A DNA stretch of 45,717 nt, from positions 1-45,717 of the forward strand of contig DGWC01000026.1 in assembly GCA_002395135.1 (NCBI GenBank). The letters are read 5' to 3'. A program made the position numbers and the translations under genes. The stretch comes from Prevotella sp. UBA4268 (lineage in GTDB: Bacteria > Bacteroidota > Bacteroidia > Bacteroidales > Bacteroidaceae). The notes beneath the pieces were generated by a model. The model was not told the origin of the DNA, searched no databases, and saw nothing but the letters and a program-made list of their open reading frames with translations. Each line of letters starts with the position of its first letter. Position 1 is the stretch's first letter. Shown one piece after another: positions 18,258 to 27,592 of the stretch.

Positions 18258-21200
18258 ATGACAACTTCAACCAAATCTCCACAAGCCGGTCTGCCCAAAT
18301 CCTATCAGGATTTTCTAGGTGAAATCAGGCAATTTGTAGCAAAAAACTGTATTTATACTGATGAATTGCGCACTCTGGGCTGGGGGACAGACGCCAGTTT
18401 TTACCGTCAGATACCGAAAATTGTAGTAAGAAGCGACGGTGAGGAACAAATATCCAAGATAGTCAAGGCATGCAAGAAATTCAAGGTGCCCTTCACCTTC
18501 CGTGCGGCAGGCACATCTTTGTCTGGCCAAAGCGTGAGCGAATCGGTGCTGATCGTGGCTGGCAAACACTGGGAAAAATATGAACTGGGCGAAAACCAGG
18601 ACACCATCCGCCTGCAACCAGGTATTGTGGGCGCACGCGTGAACGAGATTCTGAAGCCATTCGGACGCGTATTCCCGCCAGATCCAGCATCTATCGGCAG
18701 CGCAATGGTAGGCGGAATCGTTTGCAATAATGCCTCTGGTATGAACTGCGGCGTACATGCCAACAGCGACCGTATGATGGTAAGCGCACGAATCATACTC
18801 ACTGACGGTACCATTGTTGACACAGGAAGCGAAAAAAGCAAGGCTGCCTTCCGCCAATCACATCCGGAATTCATCCAGAAAATTGAGGCATTGCGCGATC
18901 GCGTGCGTGCAGACAAGGAATTAGCCGACCGCATCAACCTGAAATACAGCATCAAAAACGTGACCGGACTCAACATACGGCCACTGCTTGCCTATGATGA
19001 TCCGTTTGACATCATGGCTCACTGTATGGTGGGATCTGAGGGAACGCTCGCATTCTTGTCGGAAGTGACCATGAAAACACTTTACGACTACAAGTATAAA
19101 GCATCGGCCATGGTATATTTCCTCACCATGAAAGAGAGTTGCGAGGCCGTTGTTGCCATGAAAAAACTGAAGTCGGGCGACGAAGACCTCAAGATGAGTG
19201 CTGAAAACCTGATGGTGAAGAGTGCCGAAATGCTTGATTACAAATCGCTGAGTTCTGTTGACGATCCTGTATATCTGCAATACAAGAAAGACGTTGATGC
19301 CGGAAAGATTGCCGGTGTGGAACCTGGCGACTACCACAACCTTACCGCTATCCTGACAGAAACCAAAGGCATCACTCACGAGCAGTTGCTCGAGAAGATT
19401 GAAAAAATCAAAGAATGTCTTGGACAGTTCAGTCTTTACATTCCGACAGAGTTTACTGAAGACCCGGCCGTGTATGGAAAATACTGGGCAATCAGGTCGG
19501 GCATATTCCCGTCAGTGGGTGGTACGCGTCCTGTAGGCACCTCTTGCCTCATTGAAGACGTTGCTTTCCATATTGAAGACCTGCCAGAAGCCACGGTGAA
19601 ACTTCAGAAACTCATCGCCGACCACGGCTATTCCGACGCTTGTATCTACGGACACGCCTTTGAAGGCAACTATCATTTCATCTTGAATCAGAGTTTCAAG
19701 AGCGAGAGTGAAGTGAAGCGCTATGAAGAAATGATGCGCGACGTGGCCCGATTGGTGGTAGAAGAATACGACGGATCTCTGAAAGCCGAGCACGGAACCG
19801 GCCGCAACATGGCTCCGTTTGTGAAATATGAATGGCGCGACAAGGCATACGAGGTGATGAAAGAGTTGAAAGCCATCTTCGATCCTGACGGTCTGCTCAA
19901 TCAGGGAGTGATTTTCAATGACGACCCGGAGTGCTTCATCAAGTGTCTGAAACCACTGCCAGTGCTCGATTTCAACTTCAACGAAGTGCCTGATGGCGGT
20001 CATTATCTGAAAGACTGTGTGTCTACAGCCAAAGAAACCATTGAGGCCGTGAAACGTGCCAACAAGTGTATTGAGTGCGGATTCTGTGAAGTGAATTGCA
20101 TGTCGTGTGGTCTGACGCTCTCTTCCCGTATGCGAATCGCCGTGCAACGTGAGATTCGTGAACTGGAGAGCACGGGAGCAAACCCGGAACGCGTGGCCAC
20201 TTTGAAGCGGCAGTATAAGTATTATGGCGACCAGACCTGCGCCACTGATGGTCTTTGTTCTACTTCGTGCCCAATGAAAATCAACACGGGCGAACTGACA
20301 CACTTGATTCGTCAGTTTGATATGAACAACAACAAAACCGGATATAAGGTGGGAGAGTTTGCTGCCAACCACATGGCAGGCATAAAGTCAGGCCTTCGCG
20401 TTGTTCTCGATGTCGCTAATCTCGGTCATAATGTATTAGGATCGTCCATAATGACGGGCATTTGCAATGGAATGAACAAGATGGGATTGCCATTATGGAC
20501 CACTGCCATGCCCAAAAAGAAGAGTCAACCCAAGCCAGGAGCACATATCGGGAAAGCCGATGCCGAAGATTTGAAGGTGGTTTATTTCCCAAGTTGCATC
20601 AACCAAACCATGGGACTGGCCAAGGGAGCACCTGTAAAGAACTCCTTGGTAGACGATACGTGCCAACTGCTCAACAAAGCAGGCTACGAAGTGATATTCC
20701 CGAAGGGAATGGATAAGATGTGTTGCGGTCAGATTTGGGAGAGCAAGGGCATGCTCGACATAGCAGACCGAAAGAGCGCAGAACTTGAAGAAGCGCTTTG
20801 GGAAGCAAGTGAGCAGGGCAAATATCCTGTTTTGTGCGACCAGAGTCCTTGTTTGCACCGCATGAAGAAAGTTATCAAGCGCATGAAACTGTATGAACCG
20901 GCTGAATTCATCATGGTTTACCTGAAAGACAGGCTTGATTTCCACCCGATTGACCGCCATATTGCGTTGCATATCACATGTTCGACACGCGAAATGGGTG
21001 TTTCTGACAAACTTATAGAACTGGCTTGTCTCTGCTCAAATAATGTTTACCTGCCCGAGGGCGTAGGTTGCTGCGGCTTTGCAGGCGACCGTGGATTCAC
21101 ATATCCTGAGATGAACAAGTATGCATTGCGCAAATTGCGCCCGCAAATAGAACAGCACCACATAGAAATAGGCTATTCCAACAGCCGCACATGTGAGATT

Positions 21201-21275
21201 GGTCTCCAGACCAACACGGGTATTCCATACATGAGCATCGTCTATCTGGTGAATGAATGTACTACCAAAAAATAA
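18258..21275 (+). CDS. FAD- and Fe-S-binding D-2-hydroxyacid dehydrogenase (YdiJ/D-LDH-like)
   Basis: A 1005-residue fusion flavoprotein predicted to oxidise a D-2-hydroxyacid (D-lactate or D-2-hydroxyglutarate) and pass electrons on. In order: a FAD-binding PCMH-type domain (about 45-270; RAAGTSLSGQS, GIVCNNASGMNCG and GSEGTLAF), a FAD-oxidase C-terminal domain ending at EHGTGRNMAPFVKYEW, a ferredoxin-like region (Cys cluster CIECGFCEVNC from 604, a second from 661) and a cysteine-rich C-terminal domain with CCG motifs at about 822 and 938. Length and order match E. coli YdiJ (1018 residues). The second cluster reads CATDGLCSTSCP, with Asp where a Cys is usual. Followed after 20 nt by the DUF4301 gene. 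The substrate is inferred only. Confidence 0.85.
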   Translation: MTTSTKSPQAGLPKSYQDFLGEIRQFVAKNCIYTDELRTLGWGTDASFYRQIPKIVVRSDGEEQISKIVKACKKFKVPFTFRAAGTSLSGQSVSESVLIVAGKHWEKYELGENQDTIRLQPGIVGARVNEILKPFGRVFPPDPASIGSAMVGGIVCNNASGMNCGVHANSDRMMVSARIILTDGTIVDTGSEKSKAAFRQSHPEFIQKIEALRDRVRADKELADRINLKYSIKNVTGLNIRPLLAYDDPFDIMAHCMVGSEGTLAFLSEVTMKTLYDYKYKASAMVYFLTMKESCEAVVAMKKLKSGDEDLKMSAENLMVKSAEMLDYKSLSSVDDPVYLQYKKDVDAGKIAGVEPGDYHNLTAILTETKGITHEQLLEKIEKIKECLGQFSLYIPTEFTEDPAVYGKYWAIRSGIFPSVGGTRPVGTSCLIEDVAFHIEDLPEATVKLQKLIADHGYSDACIYGHAFEGNYHFILNQSFKSESEVKRYEEMMRDVARLVVEEYDGSLKAEHGTGRNMAPFVKYEWRDKAYEVMKELKAIFDPDGLLNQGVIFNDDPECFIKCLKPLPVLDFNFNEVPDGGHYLKDCVSTAKETIEAVKRANKCIECGFCEVNCMSCGLTLSSRMRIAVQREIRELESTGANPERVATLKRQYKYYGDQTCATDGLCSTSCPMKINTGELTHLIRQFDMNNNKTGYKVGEFAANHMAGIKSGLRVVLDVANLGHNVLGSSIMTGICNGMNKMGLPLWTTAMPKKKSQPKPGAHIGKADAEDLKVVYFPSCINQTMGLAKGAPVKNSLVDDTCQLLNKAGYEVIFPKGMDKMCCGQIWESKGMLDIADRKSAELEEALWEASEQGKYPVLCDQSPCLHRMKKVIKRMKLYEPAEFIMVYLKDRLDFHPIDRHIALHITCSTREMGVSDKLIELACLCSNNVYLPEGVGCCGFAGDRGFTYPEMNKYALRKLRPQIEQHHIEIGYSNSRTCEIGLQTNTGIPYMSIVYLVNECTTKK

Positions 21276-21295
21276 TCATATAAACTACTTTCATT

Positions 21296-22813
21296 ATGTT
21301 TTCAAATCAAGATTTAGAACAAATCACTCTGAAAGGAATTACAGAGAATCAGATTAACACTCAGTTGGATGAGTTTAAAACTGGTTTTCCATTCTTAAAA
21401 CTCGACTCTGCAGCAGGTATCGGTAACGGAATTATCGCTCCTGATGCGACAGAGCGCCGCCACTTTGTGGATGTATGGAATGCTTACAAGGCAGAAGGTA
21501 AGAAAATTGTGAAGTTCGTTCCTGCCAGTGGAGCCGCTTCTCGCATGTTCAAGGACATGTTTGCCTTTCTGAATGCCGACTATTCTGTGCCAACGACAGA
21601 CTTTGAAAAGTTTTTCTTTGACCATATAGAGAAATTTGCATTCTACGAGACACTCGACGACACGTGCAAAAAGAATGAAGGGAAAGGCCTGAAGGTGCTC
21701 ATTGCCGACGGCCAGTATAAAACGGTGGTGGCAAACATGCTTGAAGCCAAAGGAATGAACTATGGACAGTTGCCCAAAGGTATGCTCCTCTTCCATAAAT
21801 ACGCTGACGGCGCACGCACACCGATGGAGGAACACCTTGTTGAAGGTGCGCTCTATGCGTCGAGCAATGGAGAAGCCAATGTTCATTTTACCGTGAGCCA
21901 CGAGCACATGGCCATGTTTGAGAACAAGGTGGCAGAGAAGAAAGATGCCCTTGCCCGCAAATATGGTATTCACTACAACATCTCTTTCTCGGAGCAAAAG
22001 CCGAGTACCGACACGATTGCAGCCAATCCCGACAACACTCCATTCAGGAATGAAGACGGAACGCTGCTGTTCCGCCCGGGCGGACATGGTGCCCTGATTC
22101 AGAATCTCAATGACATTGAGGCCGATGTGATATTCATCAAGAACATCGACAATGTGGTTCCAGACCGTTTGAAAGACGACACCGTGGAGTACAAGCAAGT
22201 GATTGCCGGCGTACTTGTGTCTCTCCAGAAAAAGGCATTTGCCTACCTGCGTGCTCTTGATGCAGGAAACTGCGACCACGCTGCACTCGAAGAGATAACC
22301 AAGTTCGTGGAAGAAGAACTTTGCTGCAAGAATCCACACATTGGAGAACTGAATGACGAGAGCCTGATTGCCTATCTCCGCTCCAAGTTGAACCGTCCTA
22401 TGCGTGTCTGCGGAGTAGTGAAGAATGTCGGCGAACCTGGTGGCGGCCCGTTCCTCACCTATAATCAAGACGGCACGATTTCGCTTCAGATTCTGGAAAG
22501 CAGCCAGATTGACAAGAGCAATGCTGAATATATGAAGATGTTTACAGAGGGAACACACTTCAATCCAGTGGATCTGGTTTGCGCCGTGAAGGATTATGAA
22601 GGCCGGGACTTCGATCTGCCGCAGTTTGTTGATAAGTCAACCGGTTTCATCAGCAGCAAGAGCAAGAACGGCAAAGAACTGAAAGCGCTCGAACTACCTG
22701 GTTTGTGGAACGGTGCGATGAGCAATTGGAACACCGTGTTCGTAGAAGTTCCGCTCTCAACATTTAATCCGGTAAAGACGGTGAATGACTTGCTGCGCGA
22801 ACAGCATCAGTAA
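21296..22813 (+). CDS. DUF4301 family protein, possible UDP-sugar-pyrophosphorylase-like fold
   Basis: A 505-residue protein that I recognise as DUF4301, a Bacteroidetes family without assigned function. No signal peptide or membrane segment is seen, so it is probably cytosolic. Motifs occur in this order: PASGAASRM (76-84), LPKGMLLFHKY followed by RTPMEEHL (159-181), FTVSHEH (198-204), SFSEQKPSTDT (230-240), FRPGGHGAL (259-267), and IFIKNIDN (279-286), then GEPGGGPF in the C-terminal half. This order recalls UDPGP-type nucleotidyltransferases, where a Gly-rich loop, a FxQ..P segment, PPGHGD and an N-x-DN motif follow each other. That link is my inference. It is probably co-transcribed with the upstream dehydrogenase (20-nt gap) and ends at a large shared hairpin. 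Confidence 0.75.
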   Translation: MFSNQDLEQITLKGITENQINTQLDEFKTGFPFLKLDSAAGIGNGIIAPDATERRHFVDVWNAYKAEGKKIVKFVPASGAASRMFKDMFAFLNADYSVPTTDFEKFFFDHIEKFAFYETLDDTCKKNEGKGLKVLIADGQYKTVVANMLEAKGMNYGQLPKGMLLFHKYADGARTPMEEHLVEGALYASSNGEANVHFTVSHEHMAMFENKVAEKKDALARKYGIHYNISFSEQKPSTDTIAANPDNTPFRNEDGTLLFRPGGHGALIQNLNDIEADVIFIKNIDNVVPDRLKDDTVEYKQVIAGVLVSLQKKAFAYLRALDAGNCDHAALEEITKFVEEELCCKNPHIGELNDESLIAYLRSKLNRPMRVCGVVKNVGEPGGGPFLTYNQDGTISLQILESSQIDKSNAEYMKMFTEGTHFNPVDLVCAVKDYEGRDFDLPQFVDKSTGFISSKSKNGKELKALELPGLWNGAMSNWNTVFVEVPLSTFNPVKTVNDLLREQHQ

Positions 22814-22828
22814 TCAAAAAGGATAAAT

Positions 22829-22927
22829 AAAAAGAATCTGAGTTTTGGCTAATAGAAGAATGGTGGTTAGGTAAGTCAAACCAAAAACCTAAATAACATT
22901 CAAAAGCCCAAAACTCAGATTCTTTTT
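22829..22927. terminator. Long inverted repeat between convergent genes, probable bidirectional terminator
   Basis: A perfect 20-bp stem, arms 22829-22848 and 22908-22927, starts with an A-run on the left and ends in a T-run on the right, so it can work in both directions. The loop is 59 nt, much longer than normal, and holds a small inner pair (GGT at 22868-22870 region with ACC). It sits between the DUF4301 gene (+) and lpd (-), whose stop codon is only 2 nt beyond the right arm. Confidence 0.7.
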
Positions 22928-22929
22928 TA

Positions 22930-24285
22930 TTAGAATACCATGGCCGTATCCGAGAGGATTTCACCAAGGGTGGGGTGGATATGCACCATTTCTGCCAGTT
23001 GCTGCACAGTGGTGTTGCGGCACATCAAGGAACTAATCTCCTGAATCATGTCAGCAGAATGGGCACCATAAGCATGACATCCGAGAATCCTACCATCTTC
23101 GGCAGCAATCAGTTTCAGCAAACCGTCGGTTTCATTCATGGCTAATGCCTTGCCATTGGCACGGAAATAGCCTTTCTTGCACACGTATGCGATTCCTTGA
23201 GACTTACATTGGTCTTCCGACAATCCAACACTGGCTGCTTCGGGATAAGTGAAAATGGCTGACGGCATCACATCGAGACGAATATCGTCAGAGATATTCA
23301 AGATGTGATTAACGGCATGAATGCCTTGGAATGTTGCAGCATGAGCAAGCATGCAGCGGGCATTTACATCGCCGATGGCATATACACCCGGAACGTTTGT
23401 CTGCATATTGTCGTCCACAGGAATACCTCTTGGTGAGAATTCCACACCTGTATTCTCGAGTCCGATGCCTTCTACATTCGCTCCACGACCTGTTGCCACG
23501 AGCACGATGTCGGCTTCAACCTCTTCTTCTTTGCCTTTTCGGTCGTAAACAACCACCGACTTGCCGCCGTTATCATCGGAATGAAGAATCTTTTTCACAC
23601 CCGACTGCATGATGAAGTTTACACCGCGCTTCGAAATAGCCTGACGCAGGCGCTTGGCCACATCAGAATCTAATACAGGAAGGCACTCTTTCAAGAATTC
23701 GATAACGGTAACCTCAGACCCGAAACTGTTGAATATAGCAGCCATTTCCATACCAATCACGCCTGCACCAATGATACAGAGTTTTTGAGGAACATACTCA
23801 ATATCAAGCAGTTCTGTGGATGTCATTACGCAGGGATGATGAATGCCCTCAATGGGAAGCATCTTGGCATGTGAACCTGTTGCTATGATAACATGGTCGG
23901 ATGTATACTCATCATCACCAACAACTACTGTTTTCGCATCCTTGAAGACAGCACGGCCTTGCACGAAAGTAATGCCAGGTGCCTTCATCAAGGTTTCCAC
24001 TCCCGTGCGCAACTGATCTACGACAGCATCTTTGCGTGCCTTGACGCGCGCATAGTCAACAGAAAAGCCATCATGATGGATGCCGTAGACATCGGCTTCT
24101 GTCATTTCATTGACCACTTCAGCATTTCTGCAAAGTGTTTTCGTAGGAATACAGCCGCAATTCAGGCAGGTACCGCCAGCATGCTTCTCTTCGATAATGG
24201 TCACGGTGAGACCTTTCCGTGCAGCATACTCTGCTGCACGGTAGCCACCGGGACCACTACCTATGATCATCAGATTACTCTTCAT
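22930..24285 (-). CDS. lpdA: Dihydrolipoyl dehydrogenase (glycine cleavage L-protein)
   Basis: FAD enzyme that reoxidises the dihydrolipoyl arm of GcvH with NAD+. The frame is open to 24369, but the start at 24285 gives the normal MKSNLMIIGSGPGGYRAAEY with the FAD dinucleotide-binding motif. The redox disulfide is Cys40/Cys45 (GGTCLNCGC), the NAD-binding motif is IGAGVIGMEMA, and the C-terminal active-site stretch is HIHPTLGEIL. The 451-residue product is slightly short but complete. Its first 11 nt overlap the end of gcvPB, and it closes an operon with all glycine cleavage genes, which makes it the dedicated L-protein. Confidence 0.94.
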   Translation of the reverse strand: MKSNLMIIGSGPGGYRAAEYAARKGLTVTIIEEKHAGGTCLNCGCIPTKTLCRNAEVVNEMTEADVYGIHHDGFSVDYARVKARKDAVVDQLRTGVETLMKAPGITFVQGRAVFKDAKTVVVGDDEYTSDHVIIATGSHAKMLPIEGIHHPCVMTSTELLDIEYVPQKLCIIGAGVIGMEMAAIFNSFGSEVTVIEFLKECLPVLDSDVAKRLRQAISKRGVNFIMQSGVKKILHSDDNGGKSVVVYDRKGKEEEVEADIVLVATGRGANVEGIGLENTGVEFSPRGIPVDDNMQTNVPGVYAIGDVNARCMLAHAATFQGIHAVNHILNISDDIRLDVMPSAIFTYPEAASVGLSEDQCKSQGIAYVCKKGYFRANGKALAMNETDGLLKLIAAEDGRILGCHAYGAHSADMIQEISSLMCRNTTVQQLAEMVHIHPTLGEILSDTAMVF

Positions 24286-25765
24286 TCTGCAATTGCTTAA
24301 AAGTAACGACGGGATGCTTTGCTGCCAGCACGTCATCAACGCGTCCAATAGGCGTGTTGTGCGGTGCACTCTTCACGATTTCCGGATTCTCTCTGGCCTC
24401 CTTAGCGATTTTCTTCATCACGTCAATAAAGCCGTCGATAGTCTCCTTGCTCTCGTTCTCGGTAGGCTCAATCATGAGACTCTCATGGAAAAGCAGCGGG
24501 AAATAGATGGTTGGAGCATGATAGCCGTAATCGAGCAGACGCTTGGCCACGTCCATTGTCGTAACACCTGTTGACTTGTCCTTCAGGCCGTCGAACACGA
24601 ATTCGTGCTTGCAGAGTCCGTCAATGGGAAGTTCGTAATCGTCTTTCAGGCTTTCCTTGATGTAATTGGCATTCAACGTGGCAAGCGGACCTACCATCTT
24701 GATGTTTTCCTTACCCAAGGAAAGGATGTAAGAGTATGCACGAAGGATAACACCAAAGTTACCGAAGAAGTTGCCTACACTACCTAATGATTTCTCGTAG
24801 TCACCAACCTCTACTCTCAGCATATCTTCTTCCTCGTCAAGCACCACGCGTGGAGTGGGGAGGAACTGCTCAAGTCCTTCACGAACACCTACCGGACCAG
24901 AACCAGGACCACCGCCGCCATGAGGTGTGGAGAAAGTCTTGTGAAGATTGATGTGCATCACATCGAATCCCATATCACCAGGACGACTGGCACCCAACAT
25001 AGGATTGAGATTGGCACCATCATAATACATCAAACCACCACATTCGTGGATGAGTTTGGCTATCTCAGGTATCTCCTTCTCAAAAAGTCCCAACGTGTTC
25101 GGATTAGTCATCATCATGCCAGCAATCTCTGCTCCATGAACAGCGAGAAGTTCTTTCAGGTCAGACACTTCCACAAGTCCTTCTGACGTGCTCTTGACCT
25201 CCACCACATCAAGACCACAAACAGCAGCCGATGCAGGATTGGTTCCATGAGCAGAATCAGGAATGATCACCTTGGTGCGCTGATGGTCGTTGCGACTCTC
25301 ATGATATGCACGAATCACCATCAAACCAGTTAATTCGCCATGAGCACCAGCACAAGGATTCAGCGTAAACTCCTTCAAGCCTGTTAAGGCAGCAAGCGAC
25401 TGCTGCAGGCCATAGTACACCTCAAGTGCGCCCTGGCATGTCTCGGCGGGCTGCAAGGGATGCAATCCTGCGAATTCCTTCATTGCAGCAATCTCTTCGT
25501 TGATGACAGGATTGTACTTCATCGTACAACTGCCCAACGGATAGAAGCCATTGTTGACACCGAAATTGTTTGCGCTGTGATTGGTATAGTGACGAACAAC
25601 GGTCATTTCATCACATTCTGGCAACGCCGCTTCTTCGCCTCGTCTCAGCGATTCGGGCAGTTCTGTCAGGCAGTAAGCACCAAAACTATTCTTTGGCAGG
25701 GAATAACCTTTACGACCTGCATGTGATAATTCGAAAATCAGATTCCCATAAAGTTTGTTATTCAT
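24275..25765 (-). CDS. gcvPB: Glycine dehydrogenase (decarboxylating) subunit 2
   Basis: C-terminal half of the P-protein in its split form. It binds PLP and, with GcvPA, decarboxylates glycine and transfers the aminomethyl group to lipoyl-GcvH. The 496-residue product has the PLP lysine Lys276 in HINLHKTFSTPHGGGGPG and the Gly-rich stretch after it, and PDSAHGTNPASA and NPNTLGLFE upstream. It lies 2 nt after gcvPA and overlaps lpd by 11 nt. Confidence 0.95.
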   Translation of the reverse strand: MNNKLYGNLIFELSHAGRKGYSLPKNSFGAYCLTELPESLRRGEEAALPECDEMTVVRHYTNHSANNFGVNNGFYPLGSCTMKYNPVINEEIAAMKEFAGLHPLQPAETCQGALEVYYGLQQSLAALTGLKEFTLNPCAGAHGELTGLMVIRAYHESRNDHQRTKVIIPDSAHGTNPASAAVCGLDVVEVKSTSEGLVEVSDLKELLAVHGAEIAGMMMTNPNTLGLFEKEIPEIAKLIHECGGLMYYDGANLNPMLGASRPGDMGFDVMHINLHKTFSTPHGGGGPGSGPVGVREGLEQFLPTPRVVLDEEEDMLRVEVGDYEKSLGSVGNFFGNFGVILRAYSYILSLGKENIKMVGPLATLNANYIKESLKDDYELPIDGLCKHEFVFDGLKDKSTGVTTMDVAKRLLDYGYHAPTIYFPLLFHESLMIEPTENESKETIDGFIDVMKKIAKEARENPEIVKSAPHNTPIGRVDDVLAAKHPVVTFKQLQNEE

Positions 25766-25767
25766 GG

Positions 25768-27111
25768 CTATTCCTCCTCTTCTTTTTCGTTGACACTCAA
25801 AATGACATCTAACAATTCGTCAATCTCCTCTTTGCTCCGCTTTTCTGTAACGGCAAACATGATGGTGTGGTCATCAATCTTTACGCCGGCAAGATAGCCG
25901 TTTCCAAGACACAGATCCTGCAGTTCATCCACATTTCCATCATAAGTTACACAGAATTCATTGAGGAAAGGCTTGTCGAAAGTCTTCTTGAAATGGCCGC
26001 TTTCAACCAGTTTGTCACACAGATAATGAGCACCTGCATAAGACAAGTTGGCTGCTTCTTTCAGACCTTCCTTGCCCATTAGCGACATATAGATGGTTAC
26101 GAAGAGAGCCATCAAACTCTGATTTGAGCAGATATTTGAAGTGGCCTTCTGACGTCTGATATGCTGTTCGCGTGCCTGCAAGGTAAGCACGAAGGCGCGC
26201 TGACCGCGATTATCCATTGTCATACCTACGATACGACCGGGCATTTTGCGAATCAGTTTCTCGGTGCAGCACATATAGCCGACCGACGGACCGCCAAATG
26301 TCATGGGAATACCTAAACTCTGGCCATCACCGACAGCCACATCAGCGCCCCATTCCTTTGGAGTTTTCAGCACAGCAAGGTCTGCAGCAACACTGTTCAT
26401 AATGAAAAGGGCCTTGGCATCGTGCGCGGCATCAGCAAATCCGCTATAGTCTTCTACCACTCCGTAATAATTCGGCATTTGGACAATGACACCAGCGACA
26501 CCGCCTTCATTCAGTTTGGCCTGCATGTCTTCCTTGTCTGTAACACCGTCTTTCTGGTTAATGCCAACGATTTCCACACCGTGGAATTTGGCATAAGTCT
26601 CTACCACGCGGCGAACCTTGGGATCTACGGTGTCGCTGACAAGCACTTTCGTCGCTTTCTTACCTGCGGCGTAGGCCATCATCATTGCCTCGGCCGTTGC
26701 CGTTGCACCATCATACATTGAGGCATTTGAGATATCCATGCCGGTCAGTTCGGCCATCATGCTCTGATACTCAAATATATAATGGAGTGTGCCTTGAGAA
26801 ATCTCTGCCTGATAGGGGGTATAACTGGTCAAGAACTCAGAGCGCTCTATGATATTCGGAACCACTGCCGGTGTATAATGGTCGTAAACGCCAGCACCTG
26901 CGAAACAAACGAGTTCATCGTTCATGAGACCAAGTTCGTTGAACAGTTCACGCACTTCCAACTCACTCATCTCTTCGGGAATCTGATAGTTCCCTTTGAA
27001 TCGCAAATGATCAGGTATGTCGGCATACAAGTCGTCAAGCGACTTGACACCGGCCACCTTTAACATTTCCTGTAATTCCTCTTCAGTGTGAGGAAAGAAC
27101 TTATAATTCAT
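25768..27111 (-). CDS. gcvPA: Glycine dehydrogenase (decarboxylating) subunit 1
   Basis: N-terminal half of the split P-protein, 447 residues. Recognised by CFAGAGVYDHYTPAVV, FLTSYTPYQAEISQGTLH, DISNASMYDGATA and GDGQSLGIPMTFGGPSVGY, all typical of GcvPA. It lacks the PLP lysine, which is in GcvPB. It lies 9 nt downstream of gcvH and 2 nt before gcvPB. Confidence 0.95.
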   Translation of the reverse strand: MNYKFFPHTEEELQEMLKVAGVKSLDDLYADIPDHLRFKGNYQIPEEMSELEVRELFNELGLMNDELVCFAGAGVYDHYTPAVVPNIIERSEFLTSYTPYQAEISQGTLHYIFEYQSMMAELTGMDISNASMYDGATATAEAMMMAYAAGKKATKVLVSDTVDPKVRRVVETYAKFHGVEIVGINQKDGVTDKEDMQAKLNEGGVAGVIVQMPNYYGVVEDYSGFADAAHDAKALFIMNSVAADLAVLKTPKEWGADVAVGDGQSLGIPMTFGGPSVGYMCCTEKLIRKMPGRIVGMTMDNRGQRAFVLTLQAREQHIRRQKATSNICSNQSLMALFVTIYMSLMGKEGLKEAANLSYAGAHYLCDKLVESGHFKKTFDKPFLNEFCVTYDGNVDELQDLCLGNGYLAGVKIDDHTIMFAVTEKRSKEEIDELLDVILSVNEKEEEE

Positions 27112-27120
27112 ATCAGATGA

Positions 27121-27504
27121 TTAATGATTATTACAGAACTCTTCGTATGCCTTTGCATCCATCAGGTTGTCCAGTTCGCTCTTGTCAGAAAGTTCAACCT
27201 TGATAATCCAGTTCTCAAATGCATCGCTGTTGATAAGTTCCGGCTGATCTTCGAGTGCCTCGTTTACTTCAACTACAGTTCCACTAACAGGACTGTTGAG
27301 ATCGCTTGCTGCCTTCACACTTTCCACAGCACCGAACTCTTCTCCTGCTGTCACCTCATCGTCTACGTCAGGCATGTCAACATACACCACATTACCCAGC
27401 GCATTCTGAGCATAGTCTGTGATACCTACATAACCGAAATCACCGTCTACTTTAACATACTCGTGACTCTCTGAATAATAGAGTCCTTCCAAAAACTTTG
27501 CCAT
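27121..27504 (-). CDS. gcvH: Glycine cleavage system H protein
   Basis: Lipoyl carrier that shuttles the aminomethyl group between P- and T-proteins and is reoxidised by the L-protein. The 127-residue product is the normal size. The lipoylated residue is Lys64 in GAVESVKAASDLNSPVSG. The N-terminal YSESHEYVKVDG and VGITDYAQNALG are family signatures. It sits between gcvT (88-nt gap) and gcvPA (9-nt gap). Confidence 0.96.
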   Translation of the reverse strand: MAKFLEGLYYSESHEYVKVDGDFGYVGITDYAQNALGNVVYVDMPDVDDEVTAGEEFGAVESVKAASDLNSPVSGTVVEVNEALEDQPELINSDAFENWIIKVELSDKSELDNLMDAKAYEEFCNNH

Positions 27505-27592
27505 GATTGTTGAATTTTGTTTTTATTAATAATGAATACTATTGTTTTTCTTTTTGAATAATGATCATATTCTTCGTATGAATGCAATCGAA

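Noticed and set aside
19512..20372. 286-residue open frame antisense to the FAD/Fe-S dehydrogenase
   Set aside because: Overlaps the Fe-S motif coding region on the other strand and shows no family signature.
21395..22558. 387-residue open frame antisense to the DUF4301 gene
   Set aside because: It lies wholly on the opposite strand of a well-supported gene, has no recognisable domain and no promoter; Cys/His/Val-rich composition is typical of an antisense shadow.
24286..24369. N-terminal extension of lpd
   Set aside because: The extra 28 residues lie inside the end of gcvPB and lack family similarity; the FAD-binding motif starts directly after the ATG at 24285.
27505..27592. Glycine riboswitch or internal promoter before gcvH
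   Set aside because: The 88-nt gap is AT-rich with only a tiny GAAT/ATTC pairing and no TAnnTTTG box.
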